Origin: Actinokineospora iranica
GTDB lineage: Bacteria > Actinomycetota > Actinomycetes > Mycobacteriales > Pseudonocardiaceae
DNA length: 64,000 nt
Assembly: GCF_900101685.1 (NCBI RefSeq)
Contig: NZ_FMZZ01000002.1
Span: 310,001 to 374,000 of the forward strand
Direction: 5' to 3'
A program made the translations under genes and the position numbers. Shown here piece after piece: positions 38,012-46,737 of this stretch (the first letter of the stretch is position 1; each line of letters begins with the position of its first letter). The notes under the pieces are model-generated. The model ran no database searches. It saw only the letters and a program-made list of their open reading frames with translations, and was not told the origin of the DNA.

Positions 38012-38256
38012 GCTCGATGGGGTGGAGTGGCAGATGCTCGGGTGTGCTCCTTGGCCCATCGAGCACCTGGCCGGTTAGGTGCGGCCCGCAGAGTGCCAGG
38101 CTTGCTCCGAACGGCCCCGCTTTGACCTATTTCGCCGCCCCGCCGCCCCCCACCGCAAAGCCCACCCTCCCTGGGGGACCATCCCTGATCCATCCTATCG
38201 CCGCAGGTCAGCGCAGGGAAGAGAGTGCGCGGGGCCTGTGGATAACTCGCGATCAT
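38012..38256 (+). repeat. Dispersed DnaA-box element, copy D, with hairpin arms
   Basis: Arms GCTCGATGGG (38012-38021) and CCCATCGAGC (38055-38064) enclose a 33-bp loop; GGTGTGCTCC and CACCTGG flank them as in copy B. The core (about 38150-38256) has CCACCCTCCCTGGGGG, ATCCTATCG and DnaA box TGTGGATAA at 38237-38245, then CTCGCGATCAT. The last 107 bp or so are identical to copy B. TAGGAT on the minus strand lies at 38197-38192, 39 bp from the box. No gene was seen in 37877-38335. Confidence 0.82.
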
Positions 38257-38335
38257 CGCCCTCGTTCGGGTGATTTGCGGGCGCATTTTCGCGCTTGGGC
38301 AGCTTGTCCGAAAGCTGCTTCGGAATGTGGCAGGG

Positions 38336-39694
38336 TCAGCGGAAAGCGGCGCGCAGGTAGATCTGCCACTCGCGGAGGAGGACGGCGCGGTCCATGCCGA
38401 TGGCGCGGCGCAGTAGGTCGTCGGTGTCCGCCGCCGACAGGGGGCCCGCGCCTGCCAGGTCTCGGTATAGGGCTACTAGGCGGGGTTCGCCTAGGCGGTC
38501 GGCGATGAAGCGGGAGAGGGACCACGCCTGTTGGTAGGCCAGGTCGAGGCTGCGGTCGCGGGCGCGGAACTCCCGGTCTTCGGGTAGGGCGGTGGGTGGG
38601 CCGGATTCGCGGACCTTGCGGGCCAGGTCTGGTGCGCCTTGGACCAGGCCTATTCCGCTGTCTCGGTATCCGACGTAGTCGGCGAAGCCCTCCAGGAGCC
38701 ACATGGGAGAGCCGTCGACGGTGGCTACCCGGGCGGCGACGTGGGTGATCTCGTGGCGGAGGACGACGCGGAGGGAGGATACCGACAGGGCTCGGGAGCC
38801 TGCCGGGCTGAGGACGACCCGTTGGCCGGTCGCGGTGCCCTTGGCGGTGTCCACGCGGTCGGCGATGGCCACGGCGACCACCGCCTCCACCGGGAAGTCC
38901 GGGCCGACGAGGGAGCGCATCTCGGTGGGGCTGTCGGGCAGGATCAGGGCGACCCGCTGGGGCCAGGCCTGGCCCCAGACCTCGGTGACGGCCCGCACGG
39001 ACGAGTCGAGTTCGCGGACGAGGCGGTCGACCATCGGTTTGCTGCCGGGGTGGGCCAGGACGATGCCGTTCGCGGTGCTGGTGACCTCGCAGGGGCCGAA
39101 GTCCCACGGGCCGCGCCAGCTGCGCCTGCCCAGGTCGTTGAGGGCGGTGTCCGACCGGAGGAACCAGCCGCCTGCGCGGCGGACGAACAGGTAGCCCATG
39201 GCGCGGGTGGTGGGGACCTGGTCGACGCCGCGCAGCGCGTAGCTCAGGTCAACCGCAGGCGCCCACAGTTCGGCTGCCGTCGGGTCGGCGGCGGGGGCGG
39301 GCAGGGTGGTCAGGTCGATGGTGTCGTCGGCGCGCACGGTGTAGGACCAGGCGTCGAGTGGGACGGTGGCCAGGTTGGCGAACAGGTCCAGCTGGGCCTG
39401 GAGGAACGCGGGGTCGGCCTGGGGGTCGAGGGTGGCCAGGAAGGCGGCCTCGTCGCGGCGGACCATGGCGCTGGCGCGGCGGTCGAGCAGCTTGACGATC
39501 GCGTCGGCGCGTTCGGCGTCGGCAGCGCCGACCGGCTGGGACGGCGGGGGCACCGCCCCCATGGGCTGGCCCTGGCCGGACTGCCCGCCGGGCGCGGAGG
39601 CGGGATCGGGCAGCGAGACCAGGGCGAGGCCGGTCAACGTGAGCACGGCGACGACCGCGCTCAACCACGTTCTCGCCCTCACCCCGATGGCCAC
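38336..39694 (-). CDS. Membrane-anchored HExxH peptidase-like protein
   Basis: A 452-residue exported protein. An N-terminal hydrophobic helix (WLSAVVAVLTLTGLALVSL) anchors it or is cleaved; a Pro/Gly-rich linker follows. The first half (about 60-190) looks like an NTF2-type domain. The second half has VVLRHEITHVAARVA (HExxH) and, about 25 residues on, LLEGFADYVGYRDSG with a Glu ligand, the gluzincin pattern for zinc metallopeptidases. Equivalent in position to Rv2189c. Peptidase activity is inferred. ATG at 39694. Confidence 0.76.
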   Translation of the reverse strand: MAIGVRARTWLSAVVAVLTLTGLALVSLPDPASAPGGQSGQGQPMGAVPPPSQPVGAADAERADAIVKLLDRRASAMVRRDEAAFLATLDPQADPAFLQAQLDLFANLATVPLDAWSYTVRADDTIDLTTLPAPAADPTAAELWAPAVDLSYALRGVDQVPTTRAMGYLFVRRAGGWFLRSDTALNDLGRRSWRGPWDFGPCEVTSTANGIVLAHPGSKPMVDRLVRELDSSVRAVTEVWGQAWPQRVALILPDSPTEMRSLVGPDFPVEAVVAVAIADRVDTAKGTATGQRVVLSPAGSRALSVSSLRVVLRHEITHVAARVATVDGSPMWLLEGFADYVGYRDSGIGLVQGAPDLARKVRESGPPTALPEDREFRARDRSLDLAYQQAWSLSRFIADRLGEPRLVALYRDLAGAGPLSAADTDDLLRRAIGMDRAVLLREWQIYLRAAFR

Positions 39695-39717
39695 CTGCGA
39701 ATCCTAGGGCAGAAACG

Positions 39718-39755
39718 GCACTGGGACCGGGGTTATGCGACTCCGGTCCCAGTGC
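39718..39755 (-). terminator. Terminator after the NlpC/P60 gene
   Basis: Inverted repeat GCACTGGGACCGG (39718-39730) and CCGGTCCCAGTGC (39743-39755), 12-nt loop, just past the stop of the minus-strand NlpC/P60 gene. Confidence 0.82.
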
Positions 39756-39775
39756 GGAAACACCCGCTCGCGTGA

Positions 39776-40840
39776 CTACCCGACGATGCGCTTGGCGCCG
39801 AGGTAGTCGCGGCCGCCGCCGTCGATGGTGTCGGTCTTCACCGGGACACCCGTGGTGGAGGCGTGCACGATGCGCCCGTCGCCGATGTACATGGCGACGT
39901 GGTGGATCGTGCTGGCGCTGCCGCCGTAGAACAGCAGGTCGCCGGGGATGAGCTCGCTGCGCGAGACGGACTTGCCGTAGCCGAACTGCGCGCGGCTGGA
40001 GTGCGGCAGGCTCACGCCCGCGGCCCGGTACGCGTACAGGGTCAGGCCGGAGCAGTCGAACGAGCCCGGGCCCTCGGCGCCCCATACGTAGGGCTTGCCG
40101 CGCTGGGCCAGGGCGACGTCCATCGCGCGACCGGCCGCGCCGGGCGGGGCGAGGTAGACGCCGTCGTCCTTGGGACCGCCGAGGACGGCCAACTCCTTGA
40201 CCGAAAGCCGGTTCTTGGCCTGCTCGACCTGCTTGATCTGTGCCTGGAGGTCATCGTGGGTCTTGGTGACGTCCGCGGTGAGCTTCTCCGCCGCCGCCTT
40301 GGCCTCGGCCGCGCGGCGCTGGCCGTCCTCGGCGAGCTTGCGGGCGTCGGTCGCGGTGGCCACGGCGCTGGTGTACTTCTCCAGCGCCTCCTGGTTGTCG
40401 GCGGCCAAGACGTTGAGCGCGGAGGCGCGCTCAAGGAAGTCGTCGGCGGAGGACCCGGTGAGCAGCGCGGAGATCTTGTTGAACCGCGCGCCCTGGAACG
40501 AGGCGCTGGCGAGCAGGTCGACCTGGCCGCGGAACTGCTCTTCGAGCGCCATGGCCTGCTTCTCGGTCTCGCCCGCGAGCGCGACGTCCGCGGTGGCCTT
40601 GTCGTACTCGGCGCGCTTGGCATCGAGGTCGGTCTTGGCCTTGAGGAGGTCCTCGTTGACCTTGCTGGCCTGTTCGCTGAGCTGCTGGAACTGCTGCAGG
40701 GCCTCGGATGCCGTGGTGGGTGGGGGAAGGGGGGCAGGAGGCTGTGCGAGTGCGGGCGTGGGCGAGAAGCTCACCACCGCGACGACGGCCGTGACACTCA
40801 GCGCACTACGCATTGCACGTTTGAGTCGATGCGACGACAC
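39776..40840 (-). CDS. NlpC/P60 peptidoglycan endopeptidase
   Basis: A 354-residue cell-wall hydrolase, likely the Rv2190c equivalent. A signal peptide (AVVAVVSFSPTPALAQ) leads to about 180 residues of coiled coil (SEQASKVNEDLLKAKTDLDA onward), a linker, and a C-terminal NlpC/P60 domain. GSFDCSGLTLYAYRAAG gives the catalytic Cys, STIHHVAMYIGDG the His, and GRIVHAST the polar third residue. RipA-type enzymes with this layout cut peptide stems in septal peptidoglycan. GTG at 40840 with GAAGGAG upstream; an ATG at 40813 is an alternative. A 428-bp leader region precedes it. Confidence 0.9.
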   Translation of the reverse strand: MSSHRLKRAMRSALSVTAVVAVVSFSPTPALAQPPAPLPPPTTASEALQQFQQLSEQASKVNEDLLKAKTDLDAKRAEYDKATADVALAGETEKQAMALEEQFRGQVDLLASASFQGARFNKISALLTGSSADDFLERASALNVLAADNQEALEKYTSAVATATDARKLAEDGQRRAAEAKAAAEKLTADVTKTHDDLQAQIKQVEQAKNRLSVKELAVLGGPKDDGVYLAPPGAAGRAMDVALAQRGKPYVWGAEGPGSFDCSGLTLYAYRAAGVSLPHSSRAQFGYGKSVSRSELIPGDLLFYGGSASTIHHVAMYIGDGRIVHASTTGVPVKTDTIDGGGRDYLGAKRIVG

Positions 40841-41268
40841 GTCGCGCGTACTCCTTCGTCCGTCTTGCCGCCGACGGGGCGACCTTTCGCACCCGAGCGC
40901 CGCGTGCGGCGTACGGGTCCGAACCGGCGCGAGCGGGGTTGCCGCACGCTATCCGATCAAGGACGGCCCCACCGTGGGGGATCCGGTTCAGCCCCACGAC
41001 AGGGCTGACTCGGCGGCGACCTCGCGTAGCCACCTCGGGGTGGGTGACTGCTGGCCGCGAGGTCTCGGACAGGTTACGAAAAGTGAGCCTCTCCGTCTAC
41101 CAACCCCCTCGAAAATGGCTTGCGATTCGTACCGAAACACCAACGGAGCAGTCGCGACTCCACTCTGTGATGAGTACGACAGCGCAGTTCACTCGGGTGG
41201 TGAACCGCTCGGCGATCGAACCGACCACTCGTCGCCTCGTGGGATTCACCCGGGCGGATCACCCCCGA
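40841..41268 (-). promoter_or_regulatory. Long structured leader region of the NlpC/P60 gene
   Basis: A 428-bp gap with no gene. Read on the minus strand it has clear hairpins: GACCTCGCG with CGCGAGGTC around CCCACCCCGAGGTGG; CAGCCC with GGGCTG; CCCCCAC with GTGGGG; and CCGTC with GACGG just before the GAAGGAG ribosome-binding site. The GTAACCTGTCC stretch upstream could include a promoter. The 5' part recalls c-di-AMP (ydaO) riboswitches, which often precede cell-wall hydrolase genes in actinobacteria, but the conserved CAGCTAACC block of that class is missing, so the class is not assigned. Confidence 0.45.
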
Positions 41269-41454
41269 TCAGGCGCTCTTCTCGATCGGAATCAGCCGCA
41301 ATCGGGGCACCAGGCCCGCCCCCGCGAGCGCGTCGATCGCCCGCTGCTCGGACACGTCAAGCTCGATACTGGGCGGCGCGCCCAGCAGCACGGTGACCAC
41401 GCACTCCTTGCACGCGTCGCCGCGAACCTCGCAGCTGTCGCAGTCGATGATCAT
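41269..41454 (-). CDS. Small Cys-rich protein (CxxC...CxxC)
   Basis: A 61-residue protein: MIIDCDSCEVRGDACKECVV then VTVLLGAPPSIELDVSEQRA and a helix (IDALAGAGLVPRLRLIP). Four Cys (CDSC and ACKEC) could bind one metal ion. Similar small proteins sit beside NlpC/P60 genes in actinobacteria, in my recollection, without a known role. The ATG at 41454 has AAAGGAG upstream. It is on the NlpC strand, between the two wall hydrolase genes. Confidence 0.78.
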   Translation of the reverse strand: MIIDCDSCEVRGDACKECVVTVLLGAPPSIELDVSEQRAIDALAGAGLVPRLRLIPIEKSA

Positions 41455-41559
41455 TGCCCGGCTCCTTTCCGTGCCCGCCGATCTTCGTGATCCGCAGATT
41501 AGGAGAAGGCACCGACAATTTTCGCTCAGGCGTTCGAGACGGGTGTGCCCACCGGGCTG

Positions 41560-43383
41560 TCACGCCCCGACGAATTCCCAGTGCCACGGTTCCTCGCGGC
41601 CCCGGCCCGGTCGCGCCCACGGCGGATTCGACCACCCGAAAAAGCCCGCGTTGGCGACCATCCAGGCGTATTCCGGCGTGCCGAACGACTGCACTCCCCC
41701 GCACAGGTCGACCGCCATGCCCCAGCCGTGGTTGCTGGTGCCCGGCACCGCCGCCAGCGCGGGCTTGACCCCGTAGAGGCGCACCTGGGCGGCGAAGGTG
41801 CGGTACGAGTCGGTCATGCACAGCGGCTTGCCGAACGCCGAGGCGAACGCGGCCGACATCGCCCGGAACGCCTCGGCGGCGTCACAGCGCAGCAGGTGCG
41901 CGCCCTGCCCCGCCGGACACAGCGCGGCCAGCGGGATCAGCCCGTTCGGGTACCCGCCCCACGCCCCGGGCGCCTCGCCTGCCGCGCGCGGCGGCAGCTG
42001 CACGCCCCCGCACCGCCACGGCAGGCCGCCGTCAGTGGCCCGTGGCGGCTCCTGCGGCGGCCGCTGGGCGAGCGCGGGCCTGCCGATGCCCAGCACCGTG
42101 TCCCCGCCGGGCAGGTCCGTCACGACCACGCCCGCGAGCCGCGCGTCGGCGGCGAGCATCGTGCGCTCGTCCAGCACGATGCCCACGCCCTGGGCGCCGA
42201 GCCGCGCCGGGCCGAGGAAGACGATGTCGCCGGATCGCGCGTCGGCTGTCGGGACCGGGGTAAGCACGGCCATCTGTTCGCCGACAGACGGCGGCAACGG
42301 CACACCACCGGCCGCATAGACCGTGCGGACGAGGCCGTCGCAAGAGAACGCCGTAGGTCCCTCACCGCCCTTACCCGGCACATACGGTTTACCAAGAGCG
42401 CTTACCGCCGTGTCGACAGCCTTAACCGTCTCTTCCGGCAGCACTAACACTCGCTCACCGTCGGTCAGGATTACCTGTGCGACACCCGCCTGCGGCTTTC
42501 CGTCGGCCCCGGGCACCGATTGCAGACCAGGGGGCAGCCGCGTCGGATCGCGAAGCGCGGCCGCCTTGGGCGCGACGACGCCCACCGCGGCGAGCTTGTC
42601 GGTGTAGGCCTTCCAGTTGGCGGCCGTCTTCCGGTTGCGCTCGGCCTGCGCCTGCTGCTGGGCGACCACGGCCGCGTTGGTGTCGTCGACCTTGCCGCGC
42701 AGCTCGGAGGACACGGCCGCGGCCCGGTTCGACGCGTCTGCGGTGCGCCGGTCGAGGTCGGCCTTGCGTTCGGCGGCGGAGCGCTCAGCCCCGGTGGCGG
42801 CGTTCTCCGCTTCGATCGCCGCGCTCTGCCTGCGCACCGCGTCGGCGAGCCGGGCGTCCTGGTCGGCGCGCACCCGCCCGATCAGGCTGGTGCCCTGCAG
42901 GAAGTCCTCCGGACTGCCCGCGGTCAGCAGCACCTGCAGCGCGCTGGGCTGGGCCAGCGCGGAGTACAGCGCGGCCGAGTACTCGTCCACCTCGGTTTGC
43001 TGGGCAGCGACCACCCGGTCGGCGTCCGCGCGCGCGGACTTGGCCTCACCCACCCGCCCGGCCGCGGCCCGAAGCTCGTCCTCGGCGACCCGCACCCGGT
43101 CGGACAGGTCGGCGAGCTCACGCTGGACGTCGGTGGCGGTGCGCTGCAACTCGGCGACCTTGGGGTCGGCGAACGCCTCGCCCGGCCGCGTGTCAGGCGC
43201 CTGCGCGCCCGGCCCGACCCCGGCCTCGACCTGCGGCGGGTCGGTCGGCGGCTGCGTGGGCTGGCGGGCGCCCGCGACCGGCTGCCCGAGCAGAGTCGCG
43301 ACCAAGACCAGTGCGGCTCCCGCCGCGATCGCGCCCCGTCCCCTCACCAGCACCCGCCCCTCCGCCACCGAAACGCCCGCCAA
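41560..43383 (-). CDS. Coiled-coil, NlpC-like and VanY-type carboxypeptidase fusion
   Basis: A 607-residue exported protein. After a signal segment (AIAAGAALVLVATLLGQPVA) come long coiled coils (about 80-240). The middle (about 325-420) is NlpC/P60-like: PTAFSCDGLVRTVYAAGG keeps the Cys, but the expected catalytic His is replaced (QGVGIVLDERTML), so this domain is probably inactive. The C-terminal VanY domain has TDSYRTFAAQVRLYG, GTSNHGWGMAVDLCGG (His, Asp) and EPWHWEFVG (His), a complete zinc site for D-Ala-D-Ala carboxypeptidases. It likely trims peptidoglycan peptides. ATG or GTG start at 43383. Confidence 0.82.
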   Translation of the reverse strand: MAGVSVAEGRVLVRGRGAIAAGAALVLVATLLGQPVAGARQPTQPPTDPPQVEAGVGPGAQAPDTRPGEAFADPKVAELQRTATDVQRELADLSDRVRVAEDELRAAAGRVGEAKSARADADRVVAAQQTEVDEYSAALYSALAQPSALQVLLTAGSPEDFLQGTSLIGRVRADQDARLADAVRRQSAAIEAENAATGAERSAAERKADLDRRTADASNRAAAVSSELRGKVDDTNAAVVAQQQAQAERNRKTAANWKAYTDKLAAVGVVAPKAAALRDPTRLPPGLQSVPGADGKPQAGVAQVILTDGERVLVLPEETVKAVDTAVSALGKPYVPGKGGEGPTAFSCDGLVRTVYAAGGVPLPPSVGEQMAVLTPVPTADARSGDIVFLGPARLGAQGVGIVLDERTMLAADARLAGVVVTDLPGGDTVLGIGRPALAQRPPQEPPRATDGGLPWRCGGVQLPPRAAGEAPGAWGGYPNGLIPLAALCPAGQGAHLLRCDAAEAFRAMSAAFASAFGKPLCMTDSYRTFAAQVRLYGVKPALAAVPGTSNHGWGMAVDLCGGVQSFGTPEYAWMVANAGFFGWSNPPWARPGRGREEPWHWEFVGA

Positions 43384-43446
43384 GGACCGCCCGCTCGATC
43401 AGATCCAGCTCATCTCAGATCCAGGCATGTGAAATCCCGGTTCATC

Positions 43447-44835
43447 TCAGATCCTGCCCAATCGGGCCAGCAGCACCGCGGAGGGAACCGGGTGCGCCCC
43501 GCGTCTGCGCACGGCGTCGGCGACCGCCCGGTCGGAAGTGACCACGACCACCGGCCGACCCTCCGGCTCCGCGGTGACCAGCGCCTTGATCACGTCGTCG
43601 GCGAGCACGCCCGGGTCGCTGAACAGCACCCGCACCCCGCGCGGCGCGGCCACCGGGACCGCGACCACGCCGGCACCGTCGAAGACCAGGGTGACCTCGG
43701 CCGAGGTGCGCGCCGACAGCGAGGCGAGCTGGCGGATCAGCCGGTCGCGCTGGTCGGCCAGGGACAGCTCCGGGTAGCCGGTCTTGGTGACGTTGTAGCC
43801 GTCGACCACCAGGTGCACCGCGGGCAGCGCCAGCAGCCGGTCGAGCGCGGCGGGGTCCTCGACCCGGCCCACGACGCCTTGGGCCGCGGTCGCGCCGCGG
43901 ACCAGGTCGGCGGGCCGCGGCCCGCCGCCGCCGAGGGCCAGCTCGCGGCGCAGACCGGTGACGGCGCCGTCGAGGGTGTCGACCAGCAGCGCGAGCCGCA
44001 CCTCGTCGGCCTGCCGGGCCTCGCGGGCGGACTGGCGGGCGATCTCGGCGTCGGCCTCGGCCCTGGCCGCGCGGGCGCGCTCGATCTCGGCGCGCTCGCG
44101 CTCGCGGTCGCGCTGCTCGGCGAGCGCGGCGAGCTCGACGCCCACCTCGGCGCGCAGCCGCTCGGCCTCGGCCTGGGCCGCGGCGGCGGCGTCCTTGGCC
44201 TCGCGCAGCCGGACCCCCTGCTCACGCAAGCGCTTGCGGAGCCGTTCCAGCTCGGCCTCGCCCTCTTCGCGGACCCGGTCGGCCAGGCCGGTGGACTCGG
44301 CGGCGAGCCCGCGCATCCGGTCGAGTTCGGCCTCGGCCTTGCGCAGCTTCGCGACCGCCATGTCCCGCTCGGCGCGCAGCGAGATATCCGACGCGCGCCG
44401 CGACACCAGCTCCAGGTAGTGCACCGCGGACTCCTCGCCCAGCAGCACCGCGGCCGCGGCCACCGCCACCGGGTCGTCGCCGCCGAGGTCGAGGCTGGCG
44501 GGCCGGTTCTCCCGGAACCACTCCACCACCGCCGTCCGGAAGCCGACGACGTCGCGCAGGCAGGCGATGATCGCCGACCCGCCCAGGCGGGCCCGCTTGG
44601 CCGGGGCGAACCGGGCCACCGCGCGCAGTTGCTGCGGCACGTCGACCTTGGGCAGCGCGCCCACGGCCTCCGCGCCCAGCTCCGCGAGCCGGGTGCGCAC
44701 CTGGTCGGGCAGGGTCGCGAAGTCCACTCCGGATCCCGTTCGGGTGGCGGCCTCGTCCACCGGACCGTCCGCTGCGGACAGCTCGGGAATCGGGCCGGAC
44801 TCATCCGGTCCGACCGGCAGGGACGACGGAGCCAT
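43447..44835 (-). CDS. NYN (YacP-like) RNA-processing domain protein
   Basis: A 462-residue cytoplasmic protein. The N-terminal third is helical; about residues 155-285 form a very charged coiled coil rich in Ala/Glu/Arg. The C-terminal 160 residues are a NYN domain of the PIN-like nuclease fold: HLVVDGYNVTKTGYPELS, EVTLVFDGAGVV, ADDVIKALV and VVVVTSDRAVADAVRRRGA carry the acidic residues of the active site. YacP relatives (Rae1) cut mRNA on the ribosome; whether this one does is not known. ATG at 44835. Confidence 0.83.
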   Translation of the reverse strand: MAPSSLPVGPDESGPIPELSAADGPVDEAATRTGSGVDFATLPDQVRTRLAELGAEAVGALPKVDVPQQLRAVARFAPAKRARLGGSAIIACLRDVVGFRTAVVEWFRENRPASLDLGGDDPVAVAAAAVLLGEESAVHYLELVSRRASDISLRAERDMAVAKLRKAEAELDRMRGLAAESTGLADRVREEGEAELERLRKRLREQGVRLREAKDAAAAAQAEAERLRAEVGVELAALAEQRDRERERAEIERARAARAEADAEIARQSAREARQADEVRLALLVDTLDGAVTGLRRELALGGGGPRPADLVRGATAAQGVVGRVEDPAALDRLLALPAVHLVVDGYNVTKTGYPELSLADQRDRLIRQLASLSARTSAEVTLVFDGAGVVAVPVAAPRGVRVLFSDPGVLADDVIKALVTAEPEGRPVVVVTSDRAVADAVRRRGAHPVPSAVLLARLGRI

Positions 44836-44993
44836 TCTCTAAGGCTAGTCGCGGGCCCAAGAACCGCGGCGTCGATGCCCCTTCACCCGATCGAGCCCCC
44901 TCTCACCGCAACGGGTGAGCCCAACTGGAGCAGTCCGTGGCGCCGTTCGCGCGTCGGGGGAACTGTCGGTGGGGTGATCTAGCTTCGACGGTG

Positions 44994-46712
44994 ATGAGCA
45001 GCGCACCAGAGCCCCGCGGCCAACTCGCGTTCGACGAGTTGGGCACGCCGCTTCGCGAGACGACCTTCGTGGTGTTCGACCTGGAGACCACCGGCGGCAG
45101 CGCGGAGGAGGACGCGATCACCGAGTTCGGCGCGGTCAAGATCCGCGGCGGCGAGGTGCTCGGCGAGTTCGCCACCCTGGTCGACCCCGGCCGGGGCATC
45201 CCGCCGGAGATCGTCGCGCTCACCGGCATCACCGACGCCATGGTCTACACGGCGCCGCGACTGGAGGCGGTGCTGCCCGCGTTCCTGGAGTTCGCCGCGG
45301 GCGCGGTGCTCGTCGCGCACAACGCAGGCTTCGACGTGGGGTTCGTCAAGGCGGCCTGCCGCCGGTTCGGATACCCGTGGCCCAAACCAGCGGTGGTCTG
45401 CACGGTCCGGTTAGGCAGGCGCGTGCTGAGCCGCGAAGAGGCGCCAAGCTGTCGGCTTTCCGCACTGGCAACGCTGTTCCGGGCCACCACCATGCCCACC
45501 CACCGCGCCCTGGACGACGCCCGGGCCACCGTCGACGTGCTGCACGCCCTGCTGGAACGGGTCGGCTCGCTGGGCGTGCGGTCGCTGGAGGAACTGCTCG
45601 ACTACATCCCCGAGGTCACCGCGGAGCAGCGCCGCAAACGCACCCTGGCCGAAGGCCTGCCCAACGAGCCGGGCGTCTACCTGTTCCGCGGCCCCGCGGA
45701 GGAAGTCCTCTACGTCGGCACCGCCACCGACCTCCGGCGGCGCGTGCGCCAGTACTTCACCGCCAGCGAGACCCGGCGGCGGCTGCGCGAGATGGTCAGC
45801 CTCGCCGTCCGCGTCGACACGGTCACCTGCGCGCACCCCCTGGAGGCGGAAGTCCGCGAACTGCGTCTGCTGGCCGCCCACAAACCCGCGTACAACCGCC
45901 GCTCGAAGAACCCCCGCCACGCCTGGTGGATCACCCTCACCGACGAGCCGTTCCCCCGCCTGTCCCTGGTCCGCCGCCCGCGCGAGGGCGCGCTGGGCCC
46001 GTTCCGCAGCCGCGGCAGAGCCGAGGAGGCGATGCTGGCGCTGCAGGAGGCCACCGGCGTCCGCCCGTGCACCGTGCGCATCCCCGCCCAGTCCCCCAGC
46101 GCCCGCCCCTGCGCCCTGGCCGACCTCGACCGCTGCGGCGCGCCCTGCGCGGGCAAACAGAGCGCCGAGGACTACGAGCCTGCCGTCCACGCCGTCAACG
46201 CCCTGGTAGCAGGCCACGAACTCGACGCGCTGCACCGCCTGGAGCGCCGCATGACCGAGTTGTCAGCAGCCCAACGCTACGAACAAGCAGGCACCGACCG
46301 CGACCGCCTCCGCACCCTGATCCGCGCCCTCGACCGCGGCCAACGCCTCTCCGCCCTCGCCGCGATCGCCGAACTGGTCGCCGCCCGCCCAGACGCCGCG
46401 GGCGGCTGGGAGTTCGCGATCGTCCGCCACGGCCGCCTGGCCAGCGCAGGCGTCGCCCGCCGCGGCGTCCCCCCAATGCCGGTAGTGGACGCCTTGGCAG
46501 CCGCGGCCGAAACCGTCATCCCCGACGAAGGCCCCCTTTACGGCGCCCCAGCCGAAGAGGTCAGCGTCGTCCTCCGCTGGCTGGACAAACCCGGCACCCG
46601 ATTGGTCCGCTGCTCCCACCCCTGGTCCGAACCCGCCCACTCCGCCGCCCGCTGGCGCACCTGGCTGGACCGCGCCGACCACGCGAAGAACACACTGACT
46701 CCACAGGACTGA
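44994..46712 (+). CDS. DnaQ-like exonuclease fused to a UvrC/Cho-type GIY-YIG nuclease
   Basis: A 572-residue nuclease, the Rv2191 equivalent. Residues about 20-180 form a DEDDh 3'-5' exonuclease: FVVFDLETTGGSAEEDAITE, LVAHNAGFDVGFV and HRALDDARATVDVL. Residues about 220-305 are a GIY-YIG endonuclease as in UvrC and Cho: PGVYLFRGPAEEVLYVGTAT and RVRQYFTAS. A Cys-containing segment (RCGAPCAG) and a UvrB-contact-like helix follow. The fusion suggests incision and trimming in DNA repair (inference). ATG at 44994, or GTG at 44991. Confidence 0.9.
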   Translation: MSSAPEPRGQLAFDELGTPLRETTFVVFDLETTGGSAEEDAITEFGAVKIRGGEVLGEFATLVDPGRGIPPEIVALTGITDAMVYTAPRLEAVLPAFLEFAAGAVLVAHNAGFDVGFVKAACRRFGYPWPKPAVVCTVRLGRRVLSREEAPSCRLSALATLFRATTMPTHRALDDARATVDVLHALLERVGSLGVRSLEELLDYIPEVTAEQRRKRTLAEGLPNEPGVYLFRGPAEEVLYVGTATDLRRRVRQYFTASETRRRLREMVSLAVRVDTVTCAHPLEAEVRELRLLAAHKPAYNRRSKNPRHAWWITLTDEPFPRLSLVRRPREGALGPFRSRGRAEEAMLALQEATGVRPCTVRIPAQSPSARPCALADLDRCGAPCAGKQSAEDYEPAVHAVNALVAGHELDALHRLERRMTELSAAQRYEQAGTDRDRLRTLIRALDRGQRLSALAAIAELVAARPDAAGGWEFAIVRHGRLASAGVARRGVPPMPVVDALAAAAETVIPDEGPLYGAPAEEVSVVLRWLDKPGTRLVRCSHPWSEPAHSAARWRTWLDRADHAKNTLTPQD

Positions 46713-46737
46713 CACGATCGACGTGGAAACTACTCGC

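Noticed and set aside
40841-41268. c-di-AMP (ydaO) riboswitch
   Set aside because: Only partial resemblance; the conserved CAGCTAACC block is not present, so kept as an unassigned leader.
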